DNA of 6,021 nucleotides from Treponema sp. (GCA_017963165.1 JAGCTZ010000014.1:1-6021); one strand, 5' to 3'. Positions 1-5,798 are shown, counted from the stretch's first letter. The notes: generated by a model not told the origin, from the sequence alone. Program-made: numbers and translations.

Positions 1-646
1 AAGATTTACCAACCTGAGCAACACCAAAAGGAACCTTCATGCGGTTAGACTGAACAATGTTCTTAAAGTCTGTAAAGATACCCTGACATGTTTCAGGACG
101 AAGATAAATCAAGTGGCTGTCATCAGCGATTGGTCCCTGATATGTTTTGAACATAAGGTTGAATTCGCGTACAGCAGTATACTTGCGGTTTTTGCTTCCA
201 CAGGTAGGACAGTTGATGTTTGCATCGATGAAAGCTTTCATTTCATCGTGTGTCATTGTGTCTACAGGTTTTCCTGGATTTACATCCGGGTTAGCTGCAA
301 CAAAGTCTTCAATTAATTTATCTGCGCGGTGACGTGCGTTACATTCAATACAGTCAACCATTGGATCAGAGAAGTGATCAACGTGACCAGAAGCCTTCCA
401 TGTTGTGTGATGCTGGAAGATAGCAGAATCAAGACCAACTACATCATCGTGAAGCTGAGTCATGTAGTGCCACCACTCGTTCTGAATGTTTCTTTTGAAT
501 TCTACACCGAGTGGACCGTAATCCCATGCACCTGCCTGACCACCATAGATTTCTGAAGCCTGATAAACAAAACCTCTTCTTTTACACAAGCTGATGATCT
601 TGTCCAAGGTACATGCGTGTGTATCTTTAGTATTAGTATTTGCCAT
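1..646 (-). CDS. glyQS: Glycyl-tRNA synthetase, alpha2 single-chain type, N-terminal part (cut by window edge)
   Basis: Cytoplasmic class II aminoacyl-tRNA synthetase that charges tRNA-Gly with glycine using ATP. My reading of the minus strand gives 215 codons from the ATG at 646-644, continuing past position 1. The protein starts MANTNTKDTHACTLDKII. Visible family hallmarks are the substrate-pocket region with YGGQAGAWDYGPLG (34-47), GHVDHFSDPMVDC in the motif 1 area (87-99), two CxxC pairs (C99/C102 and C146/C149) compatible with a zinc-binding insertion, YLRPETCQGIF (181-191) and the start of the motif 2 loop, FGVAQVGKS (207-215). The usual family form is RPETAQGIF, so Cys187 replaces Ala. 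This is the single-chain homodimer type, not the separate GlyQ/GlyS alpha2beta2 type. An AAGGAG lies 6 nt before the ATG, which settles the start. The catalytic core's motif 3 and the anticodon-binding domain lie outside the window. Identification is very secure. Confidence 0.97.
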   Translation of the reverse strand, partial: MANTNTKDTHACTLDKIISLCKRRGFVYQASEIYGGQAGAWDYGPLGVEFKRNIQNEWWHYMTQLHDDVVGLDSAIFQHHTTWKASGHVDHFSDPMVDCIECNARHRADKLIEDFVAANPDVNPGKPVDTMTHDEMKAFIDANINCPTCGSKNRKYTAVREFNLMFKTYQGPIADDSHLIYLRPETCQGIFTDFKNIVQSNRMKVPFGVAQVGKS

Positions 647-652
647 TTGTAT

Positions 653-658
653 CTCCTT
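653..658 (-). promoter_or_regulatory. Ribosome binding site of glyQS
   Basis: AAGGAG on the minus strand, 6 nt before the ATG at 646. This is a strong Shine-Dalgarno sequence and contrasts with the neighbouring dus and cyclase genes, which have none. Confidence 0.9.
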
Positions 659-748
659 ACGACTCTGGCGTGGGCCGTTTTGTGATTTTCCGCAAGGTCG
701 GTTCACAAGGAATGTGCCTTCCCCTGCGTTTTTTAGTTGTATTCGTTG

Positions 749-777
749 AGATTAACATAAAAAAGAATTGTTTGCAA
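749..777 (-). promoter_or_regulatory. Possible glyQS promoter
   Basis: On the minus strand TTGCAA (777-772) is followed after 17 bp by TAATCT (754-749). The spacing is ideal but the boxes match the sigma-70 consensus only 4/6 and 3/6. A start near 742 would give a leader of about 95 nt. I see no T-box or other known riboswitch fold in that leader. It lies just downstream, in the sense of transcription, of the 21-bp tandem repeat. Read-through from dus is an alternative source of glyQS transcripts. Confidence 0.3.
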
Positions 778-794
778 ATGAAAAATACCACGTT

Positions 795-920
795 ATTCTG
801 TGGTCCCTGTTCTTCATTCTGTGGTCCCTGTTCTTCATTCTGTGGTCCCTGAGCTTCATTCTGTGGTCCCTGAGCTTCATTCTGTGGTCCCTGAGCCTCA
901 TTCTGTGGTCCCTGAGCCTG
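795..920. repeat. 21-bp tandem repeat, six copies (minisatellite)
   Basis: Six head-to-tail 21-bp units start at 795, 816, 837, 858, 879 and 900. On the plus strand each begins ATTCTGTGGTCCCTG and ends in a variable hexamer: TTCTTC (copies 1 and 2), AGCTTC (3 and 4), AGCCTC (5) and AGCCTG (6). No bases separate the units. The last copy merges into CTGAGCCTGTCGAAG (912-926), an arm of the interspersed repeat that forms the hairpin at 5330-5381. The variants change stepwise away from that arm, so the array probably grew out of it. Because 21 is a multiple of three, several frames stay open through the array; on the minus strand one reads QGPQNEA/QGPQNEE heptads. I regard that as incidental. The array covers the dus stop codon (898-900) and ends about 18 bp upstream of the possible glyQS promoter. 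Confidence 0.95.
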
Positions 921-1902
921 TCGAAGGGCCCGCAAACAATCTCTCATCTGGACATTGAATAAAAAACTCTTTTATAGCCTTCCTCAATGTATCGTTACTT
1001 TTGGCGGCGGCGTTTATAAACTGGGTCTGGGCGTAGTGTGAAAACTTAAAGTTCTGGCAGAAATAGGTAAAAAAGCGCTGCAGGCGGGTTTTCCAGAATT
1101 CCGGCGGCTGGTATTGTTCAATGAGGTCGATGTAGTCAAGACAAAGTTTTTCCATGTCTATGGATATTGTATCATCATTGGGTCCTTCGACATCCAGCTC
1201 CCTGAATACCCACGGCTTTTGTACTGCAGCCCGCGAAATCATCACTCCGGCAACATCCGGGCAGCGGGAAACGGCATTTTTATAGGACGCGGCATCTTTT
1301 ACATTTCCATTCAGATAAACAGGCATGCGGCCTTTATAACGTTCTGCAAGCTTCTGGCAATATTCATACCTTGGTGGTCGTACAAGCTTTTCTTTTTTTG
1401 TTCTTGGATGAAGTGTAAGAAGCTCTACCCCTTCCCCAACAAGCATATTGCAAAAATCAAAAAAGCTGTCATCTGTAAAATTGTCATCTCCAAGGCGTAG
1501 CTTTATACTAAGACGTTTACCAGCTGGAACAACTGCCCTCACTCCCCTTACCATCTGCTGAGTTTCTTCCCTATCCTTAAGCATCCACGCAATGCCGGCA
1601 CCATATTTATAAATATCAGGCGCAGAACAGCCCATGTTTATGTCAATTCCAATTCCAGGTAAATCACTCAAAACTCGTGCAGCTTCTACCATATGCTCGC
1701 AGTCATGCCCCGTAAGCTGCCACACAATTTTTTCCGGGACAGGCGCCGGATTAAGATAAAATTTTTCGAATTGCCCGCCTGTTAAAAGAGTTCCTGCGTT
1801 TATCATTTCTGTAAAATATTCATCACACCCGCCAAACTGTTCAAGCAGAATACGGAATGCAGGATGAGAAATTGTTGCCATTGGGCCTGCACAAAAAATC
1901 AT
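898..1902 (-). CDS. dus: tRNA-dihydrouridine synthase family protein
   Basis: FMN- and NADPH-dependent reductase that converts uridine to dihydrouridine in tRNA, acting in the cytoplasm. The 334-residue protein is the usual size for bacterial Dus enzymes. Seen in order: the N-terminal FMN-barrel strand CAGPMATISHPAFR (4-17, compare the family's LAPMAGVTDxPFR), WQLTGHD (61-67), DINMGCSAPDIYKYGAGIA (87-105) with the expected catalytic Cys92, IKLRLG (133-138) with Lys134, LTLHPRT (162-168) with His165 and Arg167, YLNGNV (196-201) and GVMISRAAVQKPWVF (219-233). The usual Pro after the catalytic Cys is Ser93. I cannot assign it to DusA, DusB or DusC. The start is firm because the barrel strand begins at residue 2. 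There is no Shine-Dalgarno sequence; TATAAT lies 8 nt before the ATG. The C-terminal GPSTGSGTTE is encoded by interspersed-repeat DNA, so the original end has probably been replaced. Confidence 0.93.
   Translation of the reverse strand: MIFCAGPMATISHPAFRILLEQFGGCDEYFTEMINAGTLLTGGQFEKFYLNPAPVPEKIVWQLTGHDCEHMVEAARVLSDLPGIGIDINMGCSAPDIYKYGAGIAWMLKDREETQQMVRGVRAVVPAGKRLSIKLRLGDDNFTDDSFFDFCNMLVGEGVELLTLHPRTKKEKLVRPPRYEYCQKLAERYKGRMPVYLNGNVKDAASYKNAVSRCPDVAGVMISRAAVQKPWVFRELDVEGPNDDTISIDMEKLCLDYIDLIEQYQPPEFWKTRLQRFFTYFCQNFKFSHYAQTQFINAAAKSNDTLRKAIKEFFIQCPDERLFAGPSTGSGTTE
912..931 (-). repeat. Single arm of an interspersed palindromic (REP-like) repeat at the 3' end of dus
   Basis: The minus strand reads GGGCCCTTCGACAGGCTCAG here. 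Fifteen bases, CTTCGACAGGCTCAG, are identical to the left arm of the hairpin at 5330-5381. No matching second arm follows; the tandem array stands in its place. In the dus reading frame it encodes the residues GPSTGS. Confidence 0.85.
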
Positions 1903-1903
1903 A

Positions 1904-1920
1904 TTTCTATATTATAGAAA
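1904..1920. repeat. Perfect 17-bp palindrome over the dus -10 region
   Basis: TTTCTATA, one central T, then TATAGAAA: an exact 8-bp inverted repeat. It spans the predicted dus -10 box and the discriminator, ending 1 bp before the dus start codon. It could be an operator for a dimeric regulator, or a chance result of AT-rich DNA. It is too AT-rich and lacks a U-tract for a terminator. Confidence 0.5.
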
Positions 1921-1937
1921 AAATTAAAAAAGGACAA
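1911..1937 (-). promoter_or_regulatory. Predicted dus promoter, giving a near-leaderless transcript
   Basis: On the minus strand a perfect TATAAT (1916-1911) lies 8 nt before the dus ATG. A TTGTCC (1937-1932) stands 15 bp upstream of it, or 17 bp upstream of the overlapping TAATAT (1914-1909). Either way transcription would begin within about 0-3 nt of the ATG, and no Shine-Dalgarno-like purine run is present. Confidence 0.55.
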
Positions 1938-1946
1938 ATTCCTGCC

Positions 1947-1982
1947 TAAGGGAAATCCCCTATTTTCTTGTAAAATCCGGGG
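1947..1982. repeat. Overlapping imperfect inverted repeats in the dus/cyclase intergenic region
   Basis: Two symmetric arrangements share sequence. TAAGGG, AAAT, CCCCTA (1947-1962) has arms matching 5 of 6. CCCC T ATTTT (1957-1966) pairs with AAAAT CC GGGG (1972-1982) around the 5-base loop CTTGT, with small bulges. The second covers the -35 box of the cyclase promoter (1968-1973), so an operator for either gene is possible. The GC runs stand out in an otherwise AT-rich gap. Confidence 0.35.
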
Positions 1983-1996
1983 GTTAGATATATAAT
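1968..1996 (+). promoter_or_regulatory. Predicted promoter of the cyclase gene, giving a leaderless transcript
   Basis: TTGTAA (1968-1973), exactly 17 bp, then a perfect TATAAT (1991-1996). The expected start point is about 2003-2005 and the ATG is at 2005. There is no Shine-Dalgarno sequence in front of the ATG. This is the best-matched promoter in the window. Confidence 0.65.
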
Positions 1997-2004
1997 TATT
2001 TACT

Positions 2005-5000
2005 ATGAACAGAAACATTTTTAAAGCCACATTTTTTATTCTGGTAACACTTATTGTATCTCCCCTTCACGCACAGTTTTCGGAACTAGACAATTATGTT
2101 ACACGTACCTGGACAAGTCTAGACGGACTTCCGGGTAATTCTGTTTCTGATGCTTTACAATCTGAAGACGGATATATGTATTTTGGAACCTATGAATGTC
2201 TTGTTCGCTTTGATGGTTATGAATTTGAAAGCATCAACAAATATTCCAATAAAGATTATTCTTTTATTTCTGCACGCTCAATTTTTCTAGACTCGCAGGG
2301 AAACATCTGGGTTGGGTCGAATGATGAAGGTGTTCAAAAAATAATTCCTGCGAACGAAGAGCATCCTTCTTCTACGGAACACTACACTACCGAAAACGGA
2401 CTTCCTAACAATTCTATTCGTGCCTTTGCCGAAGACCGCTATCATAATATATGGATAGGAACTTCAAGCGGAATTGTTTATCTTACGCCGGAGGGAAAAT
2501 TTAAAACTCCAAAAATCAACGGCAACGAACATCAGAATCTTGTACTTGTTTCGCAGCTTTATAAAGATACATCAGATAAAATCTGGCTTGTAACTTCAAA
2601 CTTTAAGGGACTTTACACTCTTGATGAAGACACCTTTAATCCCGTAACAATGCTCGACGATTTTGGTGATTATATTGTTTCGGGAATGGGTCAGGATTCG
2701 AACGGCGATTTCTGGATTGGATTGAGCGAAAAAGGTCTTGTAAAATTTTCGAACGGTAAAATTACAAAGGTCGAAACAAATACTTATCTTGATGATACTC
2801 CAACCTACGAGGTTTATGGCGATAAATCGGGAACTATTTGGTTTGGTACTCAAAAGGGAATTGTAATTTATAAGGACGGCAACTTTACCTCTTACGAAGG
2901 CTCTAAAACAATTATGAACAGCACAATCAACAAGCTGTTCGAAGACCGCGAAGGTAATATCTGGGTTACAACAGATTCCGAAGGTATTGGAAAAATAAGC
3001 CCCGGAAAATTCCGCATGACTGTTCTTGATACAGGTGTAAATGCAATCTGCCAGGATACAAAAGGAAATGTCTGGGTTGGAACAGACGAAGGCCTTATGT
3101 GCTATAACGATGAACAGATACGTATTCAGAATGAGCTTACAGAATTCTGTCAGAACACACGTATACGCCATATTGCACTTGCTCAAAATGGTGATTTACT
3201 CGTTAACTGCTACACAAAGCCTGCTCAGGTAAGATGGACTAAAGATGGAATTATTTCCTGGACAACAGACGAAGGAATTGCAGGAAATAAGACCCGTGTT
3301 TCTCTTGAAGCAAAAAACGGAGACCTTTATATAGGAACAACAACAGGACTTTCGCTTGTTAAACCGGATGGCACAATTAGAAACTTTCTTGCGGCAGACG
3401 GCTTTGATAATGAATATATTATGTGTCTTTACGAAGATAAGCTTGGACAGATTTGGGTAGGTACAGATGGCGGCGGTATCTACATTCTGAACAACTATTC
3501 TATTATTAAAAAGCTTTCTACTCAGGACGGACTTGCCGGTAACGTAATTTTCAAAATCAATCAGGATAAAAAAGAAAACTTCTGGATCTGTACAGGAACC
3601 GGAATTACAATGCTTACCACAGACCTTTCAAACAATTTTATAGAAATGCAATTACATAACTTTACTTCGGCAGATGGTCTGCAGTCAGACTCAATTTTCC
3701 AGATGATTCCAGACCAGAGTAATATTGTATGGATGATAAGCAACAGAGGTATTTCTTCGGCACCATTTGAAAATTTCTATGACCTTGCAGAAGGAAAACG
3801 CCAGTCGCTCAACTGTAAATTCTATACTCAAAATGATGGTCTTAAATCAAGCGGTGCAAACTCAACAGCCCTTAGCATGATAGATAAGCATGGCCGCGTA
3901 TGGTTTACAATGACAGACGGTTTTGCTCTTTATGATCCGCTTAAGATTCAAAATAAAAACATTTCGCCGCTTGTTCAGATTCAAAGTGTAAAGGTTGATG
4001 ATGTTGAATATACAGATTTCCACAACACAATTATTGTCCCGGCAGGAACAAAGCACATTGATATTAAATATACAGGCCTTAGCTTTATTGCAAGTGAGCA
4101 GAATAAATTTACACGCATGCTCGAAGGTTTTGATACAGATTTTTCGGAGTTGACTTCTAACCGCACTGTTTCTTATACAAACCTTAAGCCTGGTTCATAC
4201 AAATTTTATGTAAACATTGTAAATGCCGATGAAAACACCTCTGCAAATCCGGCAACTGTAAGCTTTATTCAAAGACCGTTTATTTATCAGCGCTATAGCT
4301 TCTGGATTGCAATTGCAGTTTTTGTTATAGGAATGACTGCCCTAACCTTCTTTATAGTAATCCGTACGAACAAAAAGCGTCAGCTTATGTTGGAAACTCA
4401 AATTCAAATGGCAACTGTTGAACTTCAGATGGCAAAGGATGATTCCGACCGACTGCTTAGAAGTATTTTACCTGTTTCAATTGCAGAGCGAATGAAAGGA
4501 CTTGCAGGCGAACGAACGATTGCTGACCGTTTTGAAAATGTAACTGTTCTGTTCTCGGACATCGTAGGCTTTACAAAAACAACGAGCAACGAATCGGCAG
4601 ACAGCATTGTAAGTTCTTTGAATGCACTTACTTCCCGCTTTGATAAACGCGCCGCTCATATGGGAGTTGAAAAAATCAAAACAATTGGTGATGCTTATAT
4701 GGCAGCCTGCGGTGTTCCAACACCTAACGAAAAGCATGCAGAAATCATGCTTAAATTTGCAATTGGAATGTACAAGGATCTGGCAGAATACAACAAAACT
4801 GCAAAAATTAAATTTAATATAAGGATTGGCTTGAACAGTGGCCCTGTAATTGCAGGTGTAATTGGCGAAAATAAATTCATCTATGATATCTGGGGCGATA
4901 CTGTAAACGTAGCAAGCCGAATGGAAAGCGCCTGCTCTCCTGGACATATCAGAATTACGCAGGCTGTAAAGGATCTTATAGAAACTCCTTCAAGACGCCT

Positions 5001-5073
5001 TAAATGCCGTATGGAAGAATGTGATGTTAAGGGTAAAGGTCTTATGAAGACCTACGAGCTTCCTGATAAATAA
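2005..5073 (+). CDS. Transmembrane receptor: double beta-propeller and Y_Y_Y sensor fused to a class III adenylate cyclase
   Basis: Predicted to sense an extracytoplasmic signal and make cAMP from ATP in the cytoplasm. Seen in order over 1022 residues: a signal peptide (1-23, probable cut LHA/QF); about 14 repeats of the two-component-regulator propeller type (about 30-641), each with a D-x-x-G-x-I/V-W-x-G-T-like core, e.g. DSQGNIWVGS (96-105), enough for two seven-bladed propellers; a Y_Y_Y-like domain (about 684-750); one membrane helix (766-786); a coiled-coil linker rich in Q, E and K (about 790-830); and a class III cyclase domain (about 845-1015). In the cyclase domain Asp852 (LFSDIVGFT) and Asp896 (IGDAYMAACG) are the metal ligands, Lys892 and Asp961 (YDIWG) the adenine-selecting pair, and Asn968 and Arg972 (NVASR) the transition-state residues. 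All are present, so it should be active as an adenylate rather than guanylate cyclase. The ligand is unknown; related propeller/Y_Y_Y sensors on Bacteroidota histidine kinases detect glycans. No Shine-Dalgarno sequence precedes the start. Confidence 0.94.
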   Translation: MNRNIFKATFFILVTLIVSPLHAQFSELDNYVTRTWTSLDGLPGNSVSDALQSEDGYMYFGTYECLVRFDGYEFESINKYSNKDYSFISARSIFLDSQGNIWVGSNDEGVQKIIPANEEHPSSTEHYTTENGLPNNSIRAFAEDRYHNIWIGTSSGIVYLTPEGKFKTPKINGNEHQNLVLVSQLYKDTSDKIWLVTSNFKGLYTLDEDTFNPVTMLDDFGDYIVSGMGQDSNGDFWIGLSEKGLVKFSNGKITKVETNTYLDDTPTYEVYGDKSGTIWFGTQKGIVIYKDGNFTSYEGSKTIMNSTINKLFEDREGNIWVTTDSEGIGKISPGKFRMTVLDTGVNAICQDTKGNVWVGTDEGLMCYNDEQIRIQNELTEFCQNTRIRHIALAQNGDLLVNCYTKPAQVRWTKDGIISWTTDEGIAGNKTRVSLEAKNGDLYIGTTTGLSLVKPDGTIRNFLAADGFDNEYIMCLYEDKLGQIWVGTDGGGIYILNNYSIIKKLSTQDGLAGNVIFKINQDKKENFWICTGTGITMLTTDLSNNFIEMQLHNFTSADGLQSDSIFQMIPDQSNIVWMISNRGISSAPFENFYDLAEGKRQSLNCKFYTQNDGLKSSGANSTALSMIDKHGRVWFTMTDGFALYDPLKIQNKNISPLVQIQSVKVDDVEYTDFHNTIIVPAGTKHIDIKYTGLSFIASEQNKFTRMLEGFDTDFSELTSNRTVSYTNLKPGSYKFYVNIVNADENTSANPATVSFIQRPFIYQRYSFWIAIAVFVIGMTALTFFIVIRTNKKRQLMLETQIQMATVELQMAKDDSDRLLRSILPVSIAERMKGLAGERTIADRFENVTVLFSDIVGFTKTTSNESADSIVSSLNALTSRFDKRAAHMGVEKIKTIGDAYMAACGVPTPNEKHAEIMLKFAIGMYKDLAEYNKTAKIKFNIRIGLNSGPVIAGVIGENKFIYDIWGDTVNVASRMESACSPGHIRITQAVKDLIETPSRRLKCRMEECDVKGKGLMKTYELPDK

Positions 5074-5093
5074 TTGCAGGGGGAATTATTTAT
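5066..5093. terminator. Possible shared terminator between convergent genes
   Basis: ATAAATAATT (5066-5075) and AATTATTTAT (5084-5093) form a perfect 10-bp inverted repeat around the loop GCAGGGGG. It contains both the cyclase stop (5071-5073) and the stop of the convergent small gene (5088-5086). An alternative stem, GGGGAA (5080-5085) with TTCCCC (5095-5100), is followed on the plus strand by a pyrimidine run. The stem is AT-only and the T-tract is interrupted, so function as a terminator is uncertain. Confidence 0.35.
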
Positions 5094-5310
5094 TTTCCCC
5101 TTCTTCCATTTCTTCTTTTTTGGCTTCTTTTTTGTCTTTAATATCTGCTGCACCTATAAAAAAGCAGACAAAACCGATTAATGCAGAAAGAACAGGGGCG
5201 CATCCTTTTAAGAAAGAGATTACGTCATCTCCCCAGGCAAGCGGGCCCATTGGAAGGCATGCAAAAACTGTAAAAGCAATAAAAAGTATTCCTAATATTA
5301 TGGTAATCAT
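5086..5310 (-). CDS. Small two-helix membrane protein of unknown function
   Basis: A 74-residue protein that I do not recognise as a named family. It has two hydrophobic segments, about residues 2-19 and 37-55, separated by a short Gly/Pro/Asp loop (MGPLAWGDD, 21-29), and ends in a highly charged, lysine- and glutamate-rich tail (56-74, DIKDKKEAKKEEMEEGENK). By the positive-inside rule the lysine-rich tail is probably cytoplasmic, which puts both ends inside. AAGGAG lies 8 nt before the ATG, which supports the start and argues that this is a real gene. It is on the same strand as cdd, 71 bp downstream of it and separated by the palindromic repeat, so the two may be co-transcribed; no promoter of its own is evident. 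It converges on the cyclase gene with 12 bp between the stop codons. Confidence 0.8.
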   Translation of the reverse strand: MITIILGILFIAFTVFACLPMGPLAWGDDVISFLKGCAPVLSALIGFVCFFIGAADIKDKKEAKKEEMEEGENK

Positions 5311-5318
5311 ATAATAAA

Positions 5319-5324
5319 CTCCTT
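5319..5324 (-). promoter_or_regulatory. Ribosome binding site of the small membrane protein gene
   Basis: AAGGAG on the minus strand, 8 nt before the ATG at 5310. It decides the start of this short gene and lies only 5 bp from the palindromic repeat, whose folding in mRNA could influence its accessibility. Confidence 0.85.
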
Positions 5325-5329
5325 TTGAT

Positions 5330-5381
5330 GGTACTTCGACAGGCTCAGAACCCCCGTGGTTGCTGAGCTTGTCGAAGTACC
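5330..5381. repeat. 52-bp REP-like palindromic element (long hairpin)
   Basis: The left arm GGTACTTCGACAGGCTCAG (5330-5348) and the right arm CTGAGCTTGTCGAAGTACC (5363-5381) are complementary at 18 of 19 positions, and the remaining pair can be G-U in RNA. After a one-base bulge, AACC (5349-5352) pairs with GGTT (5358-5361) around CCCGT. The element directly abuts the cdd stop codon (5384-5382). No T-tract follows on either strand, so it is not a canonical intrinsic terminator. It could stabilise mRNA ends or be a non-autonomous mobile palindrome. It shares 15 bases with the arm at 912-931. Confidence 0.9.
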
Positions 5382-5792
5382 CTATAAACTGAAACTCTCT
5401 GGTAATAACTCAGCAAGTGTAAACTCTTTTATTTGTCCACTTCCGTCTGTAAGGATAATCTTAAAATCCTTGTCGCAGAACTCTGCAAGCACCTGGCGGC
5501 AAACTCCACAAGGCGGGCAGAATTCCTTTATAACAGGCTTACCGCTTTCATCTTCGGCACCACCGGCTATTGCAATTGCTTCAAATTCACGGAAGCCTTC
5601 GCTTACAGCCTTGAACACAGCTGTCCGTTCTGCACAGTTACTTGGGCCATAAGCAGCATTTTCGACATTACAGCCTGTAAAAACGCGTCCGTCTTTAGAA
5701 AGCAAAGCAGCACCAACATGAAAATGAGAATACGGCGCATAAGAGCGTTCTGTCATCTTTATAGCCTGATCAACTAATGATTTTAACTCCAT
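5382..5792 (-). CDS. cdd: Cytidine deaminase
   Basis: Zinc enzyme of pyrimidine salvage that hydrolyses cytidine and deoxycytidine to uridine and deoxyuridine plus ammonia, in the cytoplasm. The 136 residues match the short, homotetrameric class (about 130-140 residues). Seen: the substrate pocket YAPYSHFHVGAAL (18-30), NVENAAYG (42-49) with Asn42 and Glu44 expected to hold the ribose, NCAERTA (52-58) with zinc ligand Cys53 and catalytic Glu55, and CPPCGVCRQ (92-100) with zinc ligands Cys95 and Cys98. No key residue is missing. The start is supported by the standard N-terminal length and by an upstream promoter, but there is no Shine-Dalgarno sequence: TATAAT lies only 6 nt before the ATG. 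The stop codon abuts the REP-like hairpin. The small membrane protein gene follows on the same strand. Confidence 0.97.
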   Translation of the reverse strand: MELKSLVDQAIKMTERSYAPYSHFHVGAALLSKDGRVFTGCNVENAAYGPSNCAERTAVFKAVSEGFREFEAIAIAGGAEDESGKPVIKEFCPPCGVCRQVLAEFCDKDFKIILTDGSGQIKEFTLAELLPESFSL

Positions 5793-5798
5793 AAATTC

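Noticed and set aside
647..760. T-box or glycine riboswitch in the glyQS leader
   Set aside because: No specifier-loop, antiterminator or T-box core sequence and no terminator hairpin with a T-run is visible; only short, weak stems.
795..920. Possible CRISPR array
   Set aside because: The units are contiguous 21-mers with no unique spacers between them, so this is a simple tandem repeat.
657..947. Open frame on the minus strand encoding QGPQNEA/QGPQNEE heptad repeats
   Set aside because: It starts inside dus in another frame without a ribosome binding site, and its length comes from a 21-bp repeat that contains no stop in this frame. The rest covers the glyQS leader. Most likely not translated.
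768..962. Plus-strand frame through the tandem array encoding ILWSLSF-type repeats, resembling a hydrophobic peptide
   Set aside because: Another by-product of the 21-bp array; it has no ribosome binding site and runs antisense into dus.
2596..3186. 196-codon antisense frame within the propeller region
   Set aside because: The plus-strand frame carries clear propeller repeats throughout; this frame shows no domain or initiation signal.
4477..4947. Long antisense open frame within the cyclase domain
   Set aside because: It is a shadow of the well-supported cyclase reading frame, with a cysteine-rich, low-plausibility translation and no ribosome binding site.
5330..5381. Rho-independent terminator of cdd
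   Set aside because: The stem is strong, but neither strand has a T-tract after it. The sequence is shared with another locus, which fits a dispersed repeat better.
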